The position numbers and the translations under genes were made by a program. From Pochonia chlamydosporia 170 (taxonomy: Eukaryota > Ascomycota > Sordariomycetes > Hypocreales > Clavicipitaceae), in the NCBI RefSeq assembly GCF_001653235.2, contig NW_019154050.1:206355-270354 (forward strand): a stretch of 64,000 bases of DNA, given 5' to 3'. Below, piece by piece: positions 46,045 through 54,906 of this stretch. Every line of letters starts with the position of its first letter. The stretch's first letter is position 1. Below the pieces are notes generated by a model. It had not been told where the DNA came from, searched no databases, and was given only the letters and a program-made list of their open reading frames with translations.

Positions 46045-46169
46045 AATGCTCTGGGATTAATAGCCGAGGGGATGTAAAGCAAAAGGTAATATCACTAATT
46101 AAGATGCGTTATGTTTGTCATATTTTTTTTTTGGGGCGGCGGGGCGGGGTTGGGGGAAATCATATTCAA

Positions 46170-46803
46170 AAGGTTAAGGGTCCGTTGTGGCGCACAATAT
46201 GTTCTAGAAGCGGCAACTGAGGATGACGATCGACAGACACTCCTGGCACGGACCGCTTGGACGGAAGGTGCTCCACTCTAAGCGATGCAACCACGTGTTT
46301 CGGCCATATCAGCAAATAGGGAAATGCTTGAACGGCAGCTAAGGAAGATGGGACCATCTATCCGAACAACAGGGACGAGTAGTGCGGAGTGTGAGGATAA
46401 CCCTGGTGCATGCCTCTTGACCCTTTTGTCTACAGCCAACACAACTTCGCGAACATCCGGAGAATGCCGACACTCTCCATTCCTCTTATAGCAACTATGC
46501 CCGTCGCCTAGTAGCCCGATATACCAATGAGATAGTACGTGGCATATTGTCAGAAATACGGTGGCACAAATCACGGAGAGTTCTATCTTAAAAGGTAATC
46601 GAGTTGATTAATATTTTTCTCTCCCTCTTCATTTAGCCAGCGGGATTAAGTTCTTTTATCTTCACTGGAATAGGTACCCCAACCACCTGATAATTCAGAT
46701 GGTTGGCCAGACTTTCAAGTTTCTGATATCTACGATCTTGTGGTGGTTGAGAATCTGACACATATCTATCTCCCTTCTGAATCTCTGGACCCGAAGCTCT
46801 TCT
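46170..46803 (+). pseudogene. Unrecognised gene relic with intron
   Basis: Coding-like stretches on plus: SDATTRVSAISANREMLERQ (46270-46335), NYARRLVARYTNEIVRGILS (to 46590), and after a plausible intron (GTAATC...TTTAG, 46596-46637) PDNSDGWPDFQVSDIYDLVV to a stop at 46803. The frames do not join cleanly. The first 160 bp recur at 48385-48600. No family recognised; the pieces look like one decayed gene. Confidence 0.35.
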
Positions 46804-47410
46804 AAACAGACTAAGGAAGATTCAACATGAAGATCACTCAATATACTCCGCTAGGACCGTTACACGTGACGTTTATATACTTGCCAGACTTCTCGCCTTC
46901 GTCCGAACGACTTACCAGGTCCCGTAGTAAGCGAGCTGATTGTGGGGGCCATGAATGTCGGGATACTGACCTGGAGGATTCTAGTGTAAGATGTGTGTGT
47001 CCAACAATTATTCCCAACTATGGCCAATAATGGACATTGGGCACTTCCCCAATGGGACTGTAGCAGTTTTCAGATGGAGAACCGTGCATCCAACTGCAAC
47101 CCCTGCTGGCAGAATTAACCGTGCTTGAGCGAGCGGAAGCTGCTTGGTTCCCGGTGACGTCTTCATGCAGCTGTGGCGCATGCTAATCTGGGGTCGGATA
47201 TCACGAACGGTGTGTTAAATAGTGATGTTGTACTTTCCGTACTATGGCATTGTACATACGTATGTACTTTGAAGTGTTGAACGTACACGTATTTTGTACG
47301 TTCAAGAGAGTCCACAATATTCCTAATAAGGTAATTCGTGGGTTCACAACGTACGGGGCTGCACAACTCTACTCCATTGTCTCCCAATTGAAGCTATCGC
47401 TAAAACGATA

Positions 47411-47590
47411 GCGCCTACCAAAGTCAACGACACCTTCGTTTGGCAACAGTTTACCAACGTTAGCCGCGCTAACCCCAAGAAAAGCAAGCGGTACAGATGC
47501 CGTCAGTGCTAGAGAGATTTTGCAGCGACCTCTGTTGAGAGGTTGAAAGCGCACCTCTCTGCGTGTGTGTCATTGGATGCTAAGCAGCAA
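47411..47590 (+). pseudogene. BED-type zinc-finger relic
   Basis: Reads FVWQQFTNVSRANPKKSKRY, then RCRQC, a TAG stop at 47510-47512, and in the same frame RDFAATSVERLKAHLSAC. This is the CxxC...HxxxC pattern of BED fingers at the N-terminus of DUF659/hAT transposases. It may once have belonged to the DUF659 transposase that starts at 50760, but 3 kb of other sequence intervenes. Confidence 0.55.
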
Positions 47591-47639
47591 CAAGGGCGTC
47601 GAGCTCAGTATTGCCCAAACAGGACACAAATATTTGTAA

Positions 47640-47712
47640 GCAGGTACTTGTACGTACTATCGAGCTGTACGTACGGTACTATAGCCAAAATACAAGACGT
47701 ACGTACGTACGT
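47640..47712. repeat. ACGT-rich palindromic tract
   Basis: Runs of GTAC/ACGT including ACGTACGTACGTACGTG near 47697 and GTACGTACGGTAC near 47667. Further palindromes with the same motif lie at 47253-47310. Simple-sequence structure, no coding role seen. Confidence 0.6.
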
Positions 47713-48384
47713 GTACTATTAGGTCACATCACTACTGTTAAACCGGTTCTGTAGGTGGCGAGGGTAAAATTTCCACCGAATCTGCACGTTGCCATCATCA
47801 ATGGGATTCTGTAGTATAGGTTGTCGTGCATGATAATTTAGCCCGTGACCTGACTCCACAAGACACCAGAGACTTAACGGTACAGTATTCTTTATACAAT
47901 GGATCTCCGCGCTCCAGCCTTTTACAATTGAGAGAGCTTTCTCGTATCACCACGGCTCTGTGTCGGTACACGCCCCGTGGTAACAACAATATGCACGAGA
48001 ACTTTGTCGATAACGAAGCTGACAGTAACGCCGACCCTGCCGGCGGCCAAGACGGGAAAGCACCTTGGCTGATCTGCGCTTCCTCGTTGACTTGGTGCCT
48101 AGCTTGGTGTCTAGCAGAAAGCGTCGTTTCATGGTCGCATCCGTGGTCGGCAGCAAGGGATCCGACGTCTACTGGTGGATTCGGAGTAGATTGAATTAGG
48201 ACTACTTGGACCTTGGCGACATGGAAGATTGCACTTGCTTTCGAGAGAACTTGGTTGCAAAGAAAGGCGGACTGTATTCAGGCAGGACTATTCACAATCC
48301 AAACGATCTGCGCCATTGATGTCATGGGATCATTGGCCCAAAGGATGCATCAGGTTGTCGTACCTGCGTTGTTGATGAAGATCA
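47713..48384. other. Spacer with a short open relic at 48065-48199
   Basis: A 44-codon stretch (48065-48199) reads LADLRFLVDLVPSLVSSRKR and VYWWIRSRLN before TAG. It is protein-like but unrecognised. Nothing else seen. Confidence 0.3.
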
Positions 48385-48600
48385 AGGCTCCGCTGTGGCG
48401 CACAATATATTGGTCTAGAAGTGGTAAGCGGGATGTCGATCGACACACTCTTTCATGACGCTGACGCCTGTATTATTCGAGCGCTTAGACGGAAGGCGTT
48501 CTGCTCAATTCGGTCATTATCACCGCGTCCATGTTGCAAGCCTTAAGCGATGCAACCCACATACTTTCGGCCGTATCAGCCGATAGGGAAATGCCTGAAC
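48385..48600 (+). repeat. Diverged repeat Y, copy 2
   Basis: Direct-orientation similarity to 46170-46335: shared GTGGCGCACAATAT, GTCTAGAAG-type, GATCGACA, GACGGAAGG, AAGCGATGCAACC, TTTCGGCC and ATAGGGAAATGC. Copy 2 holds about 60 extra bases in the middle. Confidence 0.6.
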
Positions 48601-48884
48601 GGGCCATCAGAACTCTGTGGTCCGTAGGGTGTCATTTGTTCTAAGTTACCAGCCACATCATGAAGAAGCCTTTTGCGGTTTCAATTACGACGAAATTGCG
48701 TGCTGTGGACGAATCCAGCATGTTGGTAGCTGCACTCAATAGCTACGAAGTACGTACGAATGATTGAGACTCTCTAGTGCATGAGATCTCTGACTGAGCC
48801 AGACAAGACATTAGAACTAGATAAACCCACAGCATTTTTCTCAACTAGTTGTGGGAGTGAATTGAGTCGCGTTCTGCCCATCAG

Positions 48885-49515
48885 ACCATGGCGTAAACAG
48901 GTTGCCTTGGCTCGGTTAGCCAACATACCCCGCACGGTCGTTCAATTCATCCTGCGGGATGTTCTGCTTTGCATCTTTCTGTGCCCCTTGCCGAGATCAT
49001 CTCATTTCTGCAGATGTAACAATAGGTCTCGCAAAGAATACTCCACCTTCACGTGGCACTGGCTCCTCAAATTGTAATATAGCATGTCACACAGAACGCT
49101 TCTTTCAACGCCGCTATTCAAGTTGCTATAAAGAAAGCCGGCTATATGTTGGCATTTATTCCACTGTTCCCGGTTATCGTCAATCAAAAGACAAGCCTAA
49201 GAGTGTGGCCCGCAGTGAATGGTACACATATGAATCTCAGTACTTGCCGCATAGGTGCCGGTGTCACCCCTGTTCTCTGGCAAGACTTTGCCTTTTGGCC
49301 AGAACTTGAATTCCAGGAAACGTCGAGGAACTAACCTCCTAAAGGTGCTCGCTTACGCAAGCCGTGCAAGCAATCAGAGGACTAAGTCATTCAACCGCAT
49401 GGCGTCAAGAATATTGCAGCCGACAGGAAATATGAACTGCCCTGCGCCTCGGACGTATGTCCTCATCTTCCATAGGACCCTAGCCAATGTGCGGAGGGTG
49501 TTGTGCCCGGCGTGA
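48885..49515 (+). repeat. Diverged repeat X, copy 2
   Basis: Plus-strand counterpart of 45396-45800. Between the blocks ending CCTGCGGGATGT (48962) and starting CTCTGGCAAGAC (49276), copy 2 has about 300 bp more than copy 1, so either copy 2 took an insertion or copy 1 lost a segment. It ends in ASRASNQRTKSFNRMASRIL and GTGTTGTGCCC. Confidence 0.6.
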
Positions 49516-49817
49516 GGTGCTCATGCCGCTTTACCCAACGGGGTACCGGCACCGCAGCCATCAATGATCTATCGGGTTATGATGAGGCTGGCGGCCTAGC
49601 TTCAGGTACGAAAATGAGCAATGCCTTTCACGTGCGAGCGATCAAGCGCTCCCGGCAGAAGAAGTTGAAGAGGCTTCAGAGGCGATCACAATACGCGAAC
49701 ACGATCATCCAGACCAAACCCCGGAGGAAGGTCTCAGTCATCGTGTGAGAATGGAGGCAGCGAATCCGGGCGGGGCTGGCATCTCCAGCCTTGATGGCCT
49801 CGCAGACCTGGAACGGA

Positions 49818-49826
49818 TATATAAAG
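49818..49826 (+). promoter_or_regulatory. TATA box of the PLA2 gene
   Basis: TATATAAAG about 157 bp upstream of the ATG at 49983. A T-run (13 T) lies at 49909-49921, between box and start. Confidence 0.5.
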
Positions 49827-49982
49827 GGGGCCCATTCCCTCGTTGACGTGGGCTTCTCTCATCATCATCAAGAGAGCCAGTGCGAGCGCTCGTCGATCAT
49901 CCCGCCGTTTTTTTTTTTTTTAGAAGAATCCCTACCACAATCATTTTTCTCCCGTTCATCAGAAGACCCATCATCGAGCAAA

Positions 49983-50474
49983 ATGAAGCTCACCCCCTGG
50001 GTCCTGATTACACTTGCCGCGGTCTCAGGCGCTTCTCCCGCCAATGAGTCTCCTTCCTCTCGCAGCTTCGCGCGGCAGGAGCAAGACAGATGCACTCCTT
50101 CCGAAGTCGACAGACTACTCTTTAATGCCGGTATGGCGACTTTCACCAAGGCCCGGGGCGACAAAAACCCCCCTTGCCTCGACTGGTCATCCGATGGTTG
50201 CAGCTACTCACCAGATAAGATTCCTGCGATCTATGACTTCAAACCAAGCTGCAGAAGACATGACTTCGGGTACCGGAACGCTAAGGCGCAAAAACGCTGC
50301 TCTCAGGACTATAAGAAGCGTATTGACGAGAACTTCAAGGAGGACATGGAGCGCTGGTGTGAAGACAAATTCAGCTGGCTTTTTCATCCGAAGAAGAGGG
50401 CGGAGTGTAAGTTGAGCGCAGTCGCCTACTATGAAGGCGTACGAACGTTCGGGAATACGGCTTGGTGCAAGTAA
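49983..50474 (+). CDS. Secreted phospholipase A2, fungal/bacterial type
   Basis: Single-exon 163-residue protein. The start MKLTPWVLITLAAVSGAS opens a signal peptide, followed by a short pro-region ending near RSFARQ. The core has CLDWSSDGCSYSPD and the catalytic PSCRRHDFGYRNAKAQ, where the HD dyad is that of the fungal/bacterial small PLA2 family (group XIV type, which hydrolyses the sn-2 ester of phospholipids with Ca2+). Further cysteines (KRCSQDYKKR, ERWCEDKF, AECKLSAVAYY, NTAWCK) fit the usual disulfides. Length and motifs are complete, with no disruption. An upstream in-frame ATG at 49791 would spoil the signal peptide, so 49983 is preferred. It sits between relics and hAT elements. Confidence 0.9.
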   Translation: MKLTPWVLITLAAVSGASPANESPSSRSFARQEQDRCTPSEVDRLLFNAGMATFTKARGDKNPPCLDWSSDGCSYSPDKIPAIYDFKPSCRRHDFGYRNAKAQKRCSQDYKKRIDENFKEDMERWCEDKFSWLFHPKKRAECKLSAVAYYEGVRTFGNTAWCK

Positions 50475-50759
50475 GCTGCTAATGCGCTGCGTAATGTTCC
50501 TATGACGGCTTATCGGGAAGATTCATTGAAACAGACATAAGGGAGACGGTTGTATCCGGCTGATCCTGAGGGTAGCTCGGCTTGCGCTCTTGCGACCTTG
50601 CCTTTCCGTCCTAGCCATCTAACCCAAGACATAATAAGCAAGATCAGCTATAATTTGCTCTTAGGCTCTTCACTTCTTATCTCACTTTATTTGTCCTTTA
50701 GCTTTTAGGTACTTGTAGCAGCTGCCTAGCTAGATATTTATATACTCCCCTCGGACTGA

Positions 50760-51404
50760 AGCCTCTGTCGTGGCTTCGCCTACGATGCCGCCGCTGCTAT
50801 AATTGCTGGCGGCCGCCCCTTCAGCCTCTTCGAGAGCCGCCGTTGGCATCATTTCTTCACTCGCATCAAACCTGGCTGGAAGCTTCCTAGCCGCGCTGCT
50901 ATCACGAGAATTCTCCCCGACTTCTATCAGGAACTCCGTGACGAGGTTTTCAAACGCATTTCTGGCTCAGAGTGGTTCAATATAGTATTTGACGCTTCCG
51001 ATAATGTCTCCGGCCATAGAATCGTCAACACCTCGGTACAAATACCAGATGGCCCGGCTTTCTACTGGAAAACGTTTGATACGGGAGACGAACAGCACAC
51101 AGCGGAAAATTGGGTTAAGTTGATATGGAGAGAAATGCAGCAACTGAGCGGCGGTGATCTCTGTCGAATCAATTCTATCTGTACGGATACGGAAAATACG
51201 ATGCGCTCTGTACATGATTTGCTAGGGAGATTCCCGGAGCTCTCACATATCAACTTCTCTCTATGTGATTCTCACGGCCTTCAGCTATTAATTAAAGACA
51301 TCCTTCTTCTTCCATTCTTTGAGGATCTTGGTACTAGCGTCAACACCCTCCTCACGTTGTTCTCCCGGTCTAAGTTACAGTTGCAGAGGTTGAGAATGTG
51401 CCAG
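50760..51404 (+). pseudogene. DUF659-type transposase, 5' part
   Basis: Open frame after TGA 50757: GGRPFSLFESRRWHHFFTRI, LPSRAAITRILPDFYQELRD, WFNIVFDASDNVSGHRIVNT, CTDTENTMRSVHDLLGRFPE and SLCDSHGLQLLIKDILLLPF. This is the DUF659 region of a hAT-related transposase, with FDASD, TDTENTMR and CDSHGLQLL as core motifs. The frame is broken at RMCQ by the hAT insertion starting at 51405. Its 3' part resumes at 54327. The N-terminal finger is absent here; a BED relic lies at 47411. Confidence 0.75.
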
Positions 51405-54318
51405 CAGTGATGTAAATAGTGTGGCCGTAAATAAGACGATATCGTATTCAATATCGTATTGCCTGCACGATATAAAAATACCGTGCAGTGCAAGAAAAAT
51501 AGAAAACCGTGCGGTGCAGTGCGAGGTCGTTTGAATATCGTTTAATATGATATTCATGCAGTGCAAATACGGTGCAACACGAGTAATACGAGGCCCTTGC
51601 TGTACGCATCAGGCGTAATGAATGAAGATCCCAATTGAAGGACTTCTCTGCAATAAAGCGTGTCAGCCCCTGAAATTTCACTTCCTTCGTCGACAATTCT
51701 TAATCTAATACATAATGACTTCTCAACACTCAGGTATTGCGGCTTCCTTCGCGGCCATATCATCTCAAACATCCCTAGTGGCTGATTCATCAGCTGCCAG
51801 CGACAACGGAGATTCTGACATCGGAGAAACGTATACTTCGCCGCTGTCGCCTTCTCAATTTAAGAAGAAGAAGCGTACATCGAAGATATGGGACCATACG
51901 CCTTTCGGAAAAAACGAGATCGTCCGTAATACGGAAGGTCAGATTATCTGGCGTTGCAAATACTGCAAAGGGAAGCCTGCCGAATATCTCGAAAATGGAG
52001 GCACAGCTCATATCTACAAGCACCTTAAATCGCACAATACTCTTGGTATATTGACGCCCAACGAAGAAAGGGCGGCTAAAACAAGGAACCATCTTGAGGA
52101 GGCTTTCTCACGGATGTCTCAAAGCGCGAACCCCCTTAAACGCCGTCGACACGATGACGAACCGACAGATCTCAACGCTGATAAATTTGAGCAACTGTAT
52201 GTAAAGTGGATTGCGGACTGCGGGGTCGCACTTCGTATGGCAACAAGAGAAACTTTTCGAGCCGTACTCAAGTTCCTCAATCCTGGCGTGCTCTCAATCT
52301 TACCTACGTCACATCAGACGATTCGCGAGTGGGTAATGCGAACGTTCGAGACGCAAAAGCGGCGTATGCGGCAAGTTCTTCAATCAGCCGTCTCGAGAAT
52401 ACACTTCACCGTCGATTTGTGGTCCTCTCCAAATAAGCTTGGCATCCTTGGCGTTGTTGCACACTTTATTGACAGCAACGGCGAGTTGGTTTCCTATTGC
52501 GTTGCTCTACGAGAGGTGCATGGTAGGCATTCAGGGGAGAACCAGGCTCAGATTGTGATGGATGTTGTCGAGGACTACGGAATTGTCACCCAGGTTGGGT
52601 ATTTTGTTTCGGACAATGCAGATTCAAATGATACATTGATGAATACTCTACAGAACTTGTTAAACGAGAGGCATGATATCTTATATGACGCGAAACATCA
52701 CCGCCTTCGTTGCAATGGTCATACTATCAATCTGGCAGCACACGCATTTATGTTTCCAAAAGCGGCACCAGTGGAAGCACCTACGAAAAATAAGATCAAG
52801 AAGGAGACCACGAGCGAATATGTCAAACCTTCAGAATCTGATATATTGAAATGGAGGAAGGCTGGTCCTCTTGGCAAGCTCCACAACATCGTTGTTTTTA
52901 TCCGGTGTAGTCCCCAACGTATACAGAGGTTTAAAGAGATCAGCGACAAGAAGGGACTTCTTCGCGACAACGATACAAGGTGGAACTCCAAGTACTATAT
53001 GACCGCGAGAGCTATCGAACTTGCAGATCAAATTGATTACTTTTGTTCCAAGGAGAAGGACCTGAAGCTTGACTCCCTTTCAGAGCAAGACTGGGTTGAG
53101 CTGAGAAAAGTTTGCAATTTCCTCAAATCATTCGCTGATGCAACCAAGGCTACAGAAGGTCACGCGCATACGATTGACCGAACGTTGCCGATAATGGACT
53201 TCCTGCTTAGTAAATTTGAGGCTGCACGAATCGAATACGGAAATGACGCATTTATGGCGCCATGCGTTGAGGCAGGGTGGGCGAAACTCGACGCGTATTA
53301 CACTCTTACAGAACGTTCATCTGCATATGTTGCAGCCATTGTCCTCAGTCCTCATAGGAAGTGGCACTACTTTGATGTCGCCTGGGAGGACCATCCTGAG
53401 TGGATTGAAAGTAGTAAGACCGCCGTAGAAGGTCTCTGGAAGTCTCGTTACGCACCAGTCGCCAAAATGGCTGAGTCGGGAGCTCAGTCCCTGGTTGACA
53501 AGCCGCTGGTGAGTAATTCGTTCCTTGCATGGGAAGATGACCAAGAAGATCTCGGTCTTCCTACCCAATTTGACGAGTATCAGAATTATATATCAGGTCC
53601 AAGGGTCAAGGTAAAAGACGTACGAAAGTGGTGGCTTGAAGACACACAACAAACACTCTATCCAAACCTGTCCAAAATGGCGCTTGATCTTTTGTCAATT
53701 CCAGCGATGTCTGCCGAGCCAGAGCGCCTCTTCTCTGACACTAAAATCACCCTTCAGGATCGCAGAAATAGGCTAGGTATTGACATAATTGAGGCAATTG
53801 AGTGCATAAAATCCTGGTCGAAGACTCACGAAGTGGCTTGGGTTGACGACATTGGACTTGTTTTGGATTCAGCAATAATGGAAGAGGGTGAGCAACGGGC
53901 GACATAGTATCCTGACAATATGAGCACTAATGAGTATGTAGAAAATGGGAGTGACGTTGAGTAGTTCAGCCGTGTCGCCAATCTGCGCCTCTGATCTAAC
54001 ACAATTGAGGTTGAAAGAACCGTTTCTCAAGCGCTCCCATCTCTTGAAAAGAGCAAACTATTACACGTTGGCTGCGAATAGCTTCGTCATTCACGGTTGG
54101 TGAGACATTGTAGAACCTCAACCTTACTCAATTGGGTTAGCCTCATGCCTGGGCCATGCGGCTCTTTGCACGCCGTGCGATATGATATTACAATACGATA
54201 TTGCTCAAATACAGTGCAATACCGTATACCGTGCAGTGCAGCAAATTCCTAAACAATACAGTGCAGTGTGAGGTTAAAAAAATATCGTATACGGTATTTT
54301 GCACTATTTACTTCACTG
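51405..54318 (+). mobile_element. Complete hAT transposon, 2914 bp, TSD TGTGCCAG
   Basis: Ends are CAGTGATGTAAATAGTG (left) and CACTATTTACTTCACTG (right), 16 of 17 matching as inverted repeats. Flanking 8-bp copies TGTGCCAG stand at 51397-51404 and 54319-54326. The subterminal regions are full of CGTGCAGTGCA and ATATCGTAT motifs on both sides. It carries one intact transposase gene. It interrupts the DUF659 transposase gene. Confidence 0.93.
51715..53907 (+). CDS. hAT transposase 4, intact
   Basis: Transposase of the element above, 730 residues in one exon from ATG 51715. BED finger: IIWRCKYCKGKPAEYL with HIYKHLKSH. Core: IHFTVDLWSSPNKLGI, GYFVSDNADSNDT, RLRCNGHTINLAAHAFM, WRKAGPLGKLHNIVVF and RDNDTRWNSKYYM. 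C-terminal dimerisation: KMALDLLSIPAMSAEPERLF and ITLQDRRNRLG. The usual AECER motif is AEPER here, so the Cys is replaced while the Glu is kept. No stop, frameshift or intron. With matching TIRs and perfect target duplications, the element could still be mobile. Confidence 0.9.
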   Translation: MTSQHSGIAASFAAISSQTSLVADSSAASDNGDSDIGETYTSPLSPSQFKKKKRTSKIWDHTPFGKNEIVRNTEGQIIWRCKYCKGKPAEYLENGGTAHIYKHLKSHNTLGILTPNEERAAKTRNHLEEAFSRMSQSANPLKRRRHDDEPTDLNADKFEQLYVKWIADCGVALRMATRETFRAVLKFLNPGVLSILPTSHQTIREWVMRTFETQKRRMRQVLQSAVSRIHFTVDLWSSPNKLGILGVVAHFIDSNGELVSYCVALREVHGRHSGENQAQIVMDVVEDYGIVTQVGYFVSDNADSNDTLMNTLQNLLNERHDILYDAKHHRLRCNGHTINLAAHAFMFPKAAPVEAPTKNKIKKETTSEYVKPSESDILKWRKAGPLGKLHNIVVFIRCSPQRIQRFKEISDKKGLLRDNDTRWNSKYYMTARAIELADQIDYFCSKEKDLKLDSLSEQDWVELRKVCNFLKSFADATKATEGHAHTIDRTLPIMDFLLSKFEAARIEYGNDAFMAPCVEAGWAKLDAYYTLTERSSAYVAAIVLSPHRKWHYFDVAWEDHPEWIESSKTAVEGLWKSRYAPVAKMAESGAQSLVDKPLVSNSFLAWEDDQEDLGLPTQFDEYQNYISGPRVKVKDVRKWWLEDTQQTLYPNLSKMALDLLSIPAMSAEPERLFSDTKITLQDRRNRLGIDIIEAIECIKSWSKTHEVAWVDDIGLVLDSAIMEEGEQRAT

Positions 54319-54326
54319 TGTGCCAG

Positions 54327-54906
54327 CGCACGAGGCGGAACGGAGTAACTCGCGCGCTGATCAGAAGGTAACTCGCCAGCTGTCTTTCGACTGCATCGCT
54401 CTACTAATTCGTTCCTTCTGAGTAGTGTAATTACACGCTGGTGTTCTCAGTACAACTCTTTTTTCTCACTCCTTCGCTCTCGAGACCCTGCCAGAGACTG
54501 GTCTATCCGAAAAGATGTTCGGGAGGAGCAGCGATCTCGAGACTGCCCCATTCTGCTGCCTGCAGCCGTTCGAATCATCAAAGACAACAGCTTCTGGCTA
54601 AAACTCGAGACTGCGGTTGCTGTGCTAAAGCCCGTGAACGAATTTCAACACGCTTCCGAAGCTGATGGAGCGGGAATCGCATACGTCGTAAATCGCTGGC
54701 TGCAAGTCAAACGCAAATGGGCTAAGATGAGAGAGGCTGATCAGTTTCCCGATGTTCCGTGGGACGATACTGACGCGATCTTCCAAGCACGGCTTGATAA
54801 GCAAACGTACGACATACATTGGATCGCCGATGCCCTCCGGCCCAATACAACCGGCCCAAATTCGAAACTGCCGCCTAGCGTCTTCGCGCGGGTACAAGGA
54901 TATTTG
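54327..54906 (+). pseudogene. DUF659-type transposase, 3' part
   Basis: Continuation of the gene cut at 51404. The first 110 bp carry frame errors. From about 54440 one frame gives DWSIRKDVREEQRSRDCP, LLPAAVRIIKDNSFWLKLET, LKPVNEFQHASEADGAGIAY, RWLQVKRKWAKMRE and RLDKQTYDIHWIADALRP, then FARVQGYLQ, where the next hAT element starts at 54907. The remaining C-terminal dimerisation part is not found beyond that element (57667 onward), so the gene lost its 3' end. Confidence 0.7.
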
